DNA from: an uncultured bacterium
GTDB taxonomy: Bacteria > Verrucomicrobiota > Lentisphaeria > Victivallales > Victivallaceae
NCBI GenBank assembly: GCA_900551245.1
Contig: URVC01000010.1
Location: 1-64,000 of the forward strand
Direction of reading: 5' to 3'
Length of the DNA: 64,000 nt
The notes beneath the pieces were generated by a model. That model searched no databases, was not told the origin of the DNA, and saw only the letters and a program-made list of their open reading frames with translations. The position numbers and the translations under genes are program-made. This document shows, piece by piece, positions 61,534 to 64,000 of the stretch (positions within the stretch are counted from its first letter, which is position 1; the number at the start of each line of letters is the position of its first letter).

Positions 61534-62705
61534 ATTACGAACTTGAACTGCATCCGCGGGATGTGCTTTATTTCCGGGACGGGCGGCCGCTGGGGGGGAG
61601 TTCCGACGGAATCGGTTCCCTGTGGCCGCATCCGGCCTTGTTTCATTCGGCATTGCTGGCGGCTCTGCAGCGCCGGTTTGCCGACCGGCTCGGAGAGTGG
61701 GAGAGTGAACATCACCGCCTGACGGTTTCCGAACAGAGAAAACAGGAGCGGGGCCGAGTCCGCTTCCATCTGGGCGGTCTGAAAAGTTGGGGCCCGTTCC
61801 CGAAGAACGACGAGGGAATCTGGGTTTCGACGCCCGCGGATCTGCTTGTACAGGGAGGCGTGGCATCTCCGATGCAATTTTCCAGAGCGGGGCGTGCGAA
61901 TTTGCCGGAACCCTTGCAATATCCGGTCGGGAGTTTGGCCGGCGCGACGAAGGAGAAACCGGGAGAGTGGCTGCTTCTGTCGGAACTGGCGCACTATCTG
62001 GCGGGGGAGACGAAGAATCTGCGGACGGTTTCTGCCGGAGAGCTGTATCTGGCGGAAGCTCGTCCGGGAATCGGGATTGATGCAGAACGGCGCTCCGTGG
62101 AGGAGGGGCGATTTTACAGCGCGGAATATCTGCGATTGGCAAAAGGGGTTTCGATGGCGGCATTCGCTTCGTGTGCGGCGAAGAAGTACAGCGGAGCGGA
62201 GACCGATATGCTTGCGGAGCTTTTCCGGGAGGCGAACCGTTGCGATCTGATTTTTGGCGGACAACGTGGCACGGCCCGGCTCGAGTGCGGCCGCAGTCGG
62301 GCCGCGCTGGTGGAGGACCCGCCGGAATCGTTTCCGGGGAACCGGGTGAAGTGGGTTCTGCTCTCGCCGGGATTTTTCTGCCGCGGCTGGCTTCCGGGGT
62401 GGGTGGATCAGAAGAGTGGCGCGGTGATGCTTCGGGAGAACAAGAGTGACGCTGTTGATGCCAGGCTGGTTGCCGCGTGCATTCCGAAGCCTCAGGCGGT
62501 TTCCGGCTGGAATCCGGCTGCGGGAGCGCCGAAGGCGACCCGGCTGCTGGTACCGGCGGGGGCGGTCTACTATTTTGAGTGCGGAACGCCGGAGGATGCA
62601 CAGCGCCTCTCGCGAATTCTGCATGGCAGAACCAAACCGGATGCGCTGGGAGAACAGGGACTGGGACTCGGTGTCTGCGGCCGGTGGGATTTTATTCAAC
62701 TGTAA
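61530..62705 (+). CDS. cmr3: Cmr3 (Cas5-group subunit)
   Basis: A 391-residue RAMP protein that binds the 5' handle of the crRNA in the Cmr complex. It starts with LELHPRDVLYFRDGRPLGG, the mark of Cmr3, and ends with TKPDALGEQGLGLGVCGRWDF, a Gly-rich RAMP loop, in pieces. The start codon overlaps the stop of cmr2. Length is typical. No frameshift is seen. Confidence 0.93.
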   Translation: MNYELELHPRDVLYFRDGRPLGGSSDGIGSLWPHPALFHSALLAALQRRFADRLGEWESEHHRLTVSEQRKQERGRVRFHLGGLKSWGPFPKNDEGIWVSTPADLLVQGGVASPMQFSRAGRANLPEPLQYPVGSLAGATKEKPGEWLLLSELAHYLAGETKNLRTVSAGELYLAEARPGIGIDAERRSVEEGRFYSAEYLRLAKGVSMAAFASCAAKKYSGAETDMLAELFREANRCDLIFGGQRGTARLECGRSRAALVEDPPESFPGNRVKWVLLSPGFFCRGWLPGWVDQKSGAVMLRENKSDAVDARLVAACIPKPQAVSGWNPAAGAPKATRLLVPAGAVYYFECGTPEDAQRLSRILHGRTKPDALGEQGLGLGVCGRWDFIQL

Positions 62706-62751
62706 CATCTTCGCAATGAAAAAAATAGAGAAACAGAAAGGATTGAAAAAG

Positions 62752-63606
62752 ATGGAAAAGCGGATTTTTGCAATTTTCACCCGTACCCCTCTTCACGTCG
62801 GAGCTGGAAACTCGGTCGGAGCGATTGATTCTCCGGTGATGCGCGAGCGGCACACCCGGATCCCGATCATTCCCGGCAGCAGTCTGAAAGGGGTGCTGGC
62901 CGATCTTTGGAACGATGAAAATTGTAAGCGGAGCAGTGACGGGAAAACGTTGTTCGGCGAGGATGAACAGGGCGCGTCGAAGGCGAAAGCCGGCCAGCTG
63001 CTGGTCGGAGAGGCGCGGGTGTTGGCGTTCCCGGTACGTTCTGCGAAAGGTTCGTTCGCCTGGATCACCTGTCCGCTGGCACTGCGGCGGCTGGAACGGG
63101 ATGCCGGTCTGGAGCTGAATGTGAATTCGCTCGACGGCTTGAAAGAGGATCAGTGTGTCGCGGCTGCCGATGAGGTGGTTTTCGGTGGCGGCCGGGTTGT
63201 ACTGGAGGAGTATCAGTTTGCCTGTTTGAAAAAGGAGATTTCCGCGCTGGCTGAGGCGCTGGTAACACTCGGGGCGGATCCGGTCTGGCAGGAGGTTGAG
63301 AACCGTCTGGTGGTGGTGAACGACGAGATGTTCAGCTATTTTGTCGAGCAGGCCTGCGAGGTGGTGACGCGGATTCGGGTGGAGGATGAGACCGGCACGG
63401 TTGCTTCCGGTGCGCTGTTCAATCAGGAGCAGGTTCCGTCGGAGACGATGTTCTACGCGGTGCTCGGGGCGGAAAAGCAGAGAGAGCATTCGGCCGTTGA
63501 TGCTTTGGATGAGGTGCGGGAAAAACTCGAATCCGTCGGAAATGTTCTGCAGATTGGCGGTGACGAGACGATCGGCCTCGGCTATTGCACGGTAACGCTC
63601 AACTGA
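62752..63606 (+). CDS. cmr4: Cmr4 (Cas7-group backbone subunit, target RNA cleavage)
   Basis: A 284-residue Cas7-type protein forming the backbone that binds crRNA and cuts target RNA. The start TRTPLHVGAGNSVGAIDSP carries Asp26, the same position as the catalytic Asp of P. furiosus Cmr4, followed by the RIPIIPGSSLKG loop. The end has IGGDETIGLGYC, the G-rich RAMP loop. I chose the ATG at 62752, with AAAGGA about 9 nt upstream, over the ATG 12 codons earlier (62716), which has no SD. It lies 46 bp after cmr3. Confidence 0.94.
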   Translation: MEKRIFAIFTRTPLHVGAGNSVGAIDSPVMRERHTRIPIIPGSSLKGVLADLWNDENCKRSSDGKTLFGEDEQGASKAKAGQLLVGEARVLAFPVRSAKGSFAWITCPLALRRLERDAGLELNVNSLDGLKEDQCVAAADEVVFGGGRVVLEEYQFACLKKEISALAEALVTLGADPVWQEVENRLVVVNDEMFSYFVEQACEVVTRIRVEDETGTVASGALFNQEQVPSETMFYAVLGAEKQREHSAVDALDEVREKLESVGNVLQIGGDETIGLGYCTVTLN

Positions 63607-63622
63607 GAGGAGGAACAGCATC

Positions 63623-64000
63623 ATGAAGAATCTCGATCAGATCCGCGCCGCGAATGCGATCCGTCATCAGAATACAGTTTTTCCTGGTGCGGAGGGCGGC
63701 GAAGTAGTGAAAAAGGTTCCGACAATGATTCGGGACAATGGAATGCTCGCGGCTGCTGCTTTTGCCGCAGAACCCAAAGGCAACGGAAATTACAAAAATC
63801 CCGGACATAAAAAAGTGTTTGATTGCATTATCGAACATTTAGCCTCTAATGGTGTGAATTTATTGGAACGCGCGATGCCTTTGGAGGATTTTATTCGGTT
63901 CCTGGTGGGAGGTGATTCCGCAGTACTGCGGAATATCACGACAGAGAGCATGGAGTATCTGAATTATCTGCGTCGCTTTGCCCGCAAAAAGGAGGATGAG
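63623..64000 (+). CDS. cmr5: Cmr5 (small subunit), truncated by the window edge
   Basis: A partial frame of 126 codons without a stop, which matches the usual length of about 125-150 residues, so only a few codons may be missing. Translation begins MKNLDQIRAANAI and continues through MIRDNGMLAAAAF, a pattern of the all-helical Cmr5 family that bridges the backbone. The ATG at 63623 has an AGGAGGAA SD. cmr1 and cmr6 would be expected downstream, outside the window. Confidence 0.85.
   Translation, partial: MKNLDQIRAANAIRHQNTVFPGAEGGEVVKKVPTMIRDNGMLAAAAFAAEPKGNGNYKNPGHKKVFDCIIEHLASNGVNLLERAMPLEDFIRFLVGGDSAVLRNITTESMEYLNYLRRFARKKEDE

Noticed and set aside
62716..62751. Earlier ATG for Cmr4
   Set aside because: No SD, and the extra 12 residues (Lys-rich) precede the conserved start; the ATG at 62752 puts the catalytic Asp at position 26.

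Overview
The window looks like chromosomal DNA of a Lentisphaerae bacterium of the Victivallis type. That is an inference from gene content, not a database match. The pointers are high GC, several prepilin-type proteins with the [17 protein letters not shown]-terminus and a C-terminal H-x9/10-D-G/L-H-A segment, secretin-like proteins without the rest of a secretion locus, and a dense set of polysaccharide-degrading enzymes with AraC and GntR regulators. No rRNA, tRNA, transposase or CRISPR array was seen.

Layout. 1-13 kb: a D-aminoacylase-type amidohydrolase overlapping a giant GH13/debranching-enzyme fusion, then a tail-specific protease, a small lipoprotein, dapA, a YbaK-type deacylase and a GH95-type fucosidase. 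13-22 kb: fructose-6-phosphate aldolase, a GH28 protein, an ABC-F ATPase, a DUF4965-type protein, and a compact run ribF - membrane-anchored MerR-like protein - acpS. Divergent from ribF is coaD with a DUF177/YceD gene. 23-26 kb: an accessory islet with a phage-type phospholipase-like gene, a small membrane protein, a 60-bp-repeat lipoprotein, an AT-rich FkbM methyltransferase and a protein whose N-terminus resembles the tail of anaerobic ribonucleotide reductase.

26-52 kb: a carbohydrate-utilisation region. Four pseudopilin genes each sit directly upstream of a secreted enzyme or beta-helix protein (discoidin-glycosidase, two parallel beta-helix proteins, GH13). Two of these units are led by another gene, a GntR/solute-binding fusion regulator and a GH43-type enzyme; a third follows an FAD oxidoreductase gene. 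Two tandem secretin-like genes, a PocR-AraC regulator, a pyridoxal kinase and a sialate O-acetylesterase lie among them. The pairing suggests that each pseudopilin helps export or display its neighbour; this is inference.

52-57 kb: two AraC regulators beside a glycyl radical enzyme and its activating enzyme, substrate unknown. 57.6 kb to the right edge: a type III-B (Cmr) CRISPR effector operon. It starts with a 17-codon upstream ORF and a CARF protein with a winged-helix C-terminus, followed by cmr2 (cas10, GGDD intact), cmr3, cmr4 (Asp26 present) and cmr5, which runs off the window. cas1, cas2, cas6, cmr1, cmr6 and the array are not in view.

Starts were chosen by Shine-Dalgarno (SD) spacing. 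Many genes have a readable sigma-70-type promoter and a hairpin terminator, listed where the match is good.
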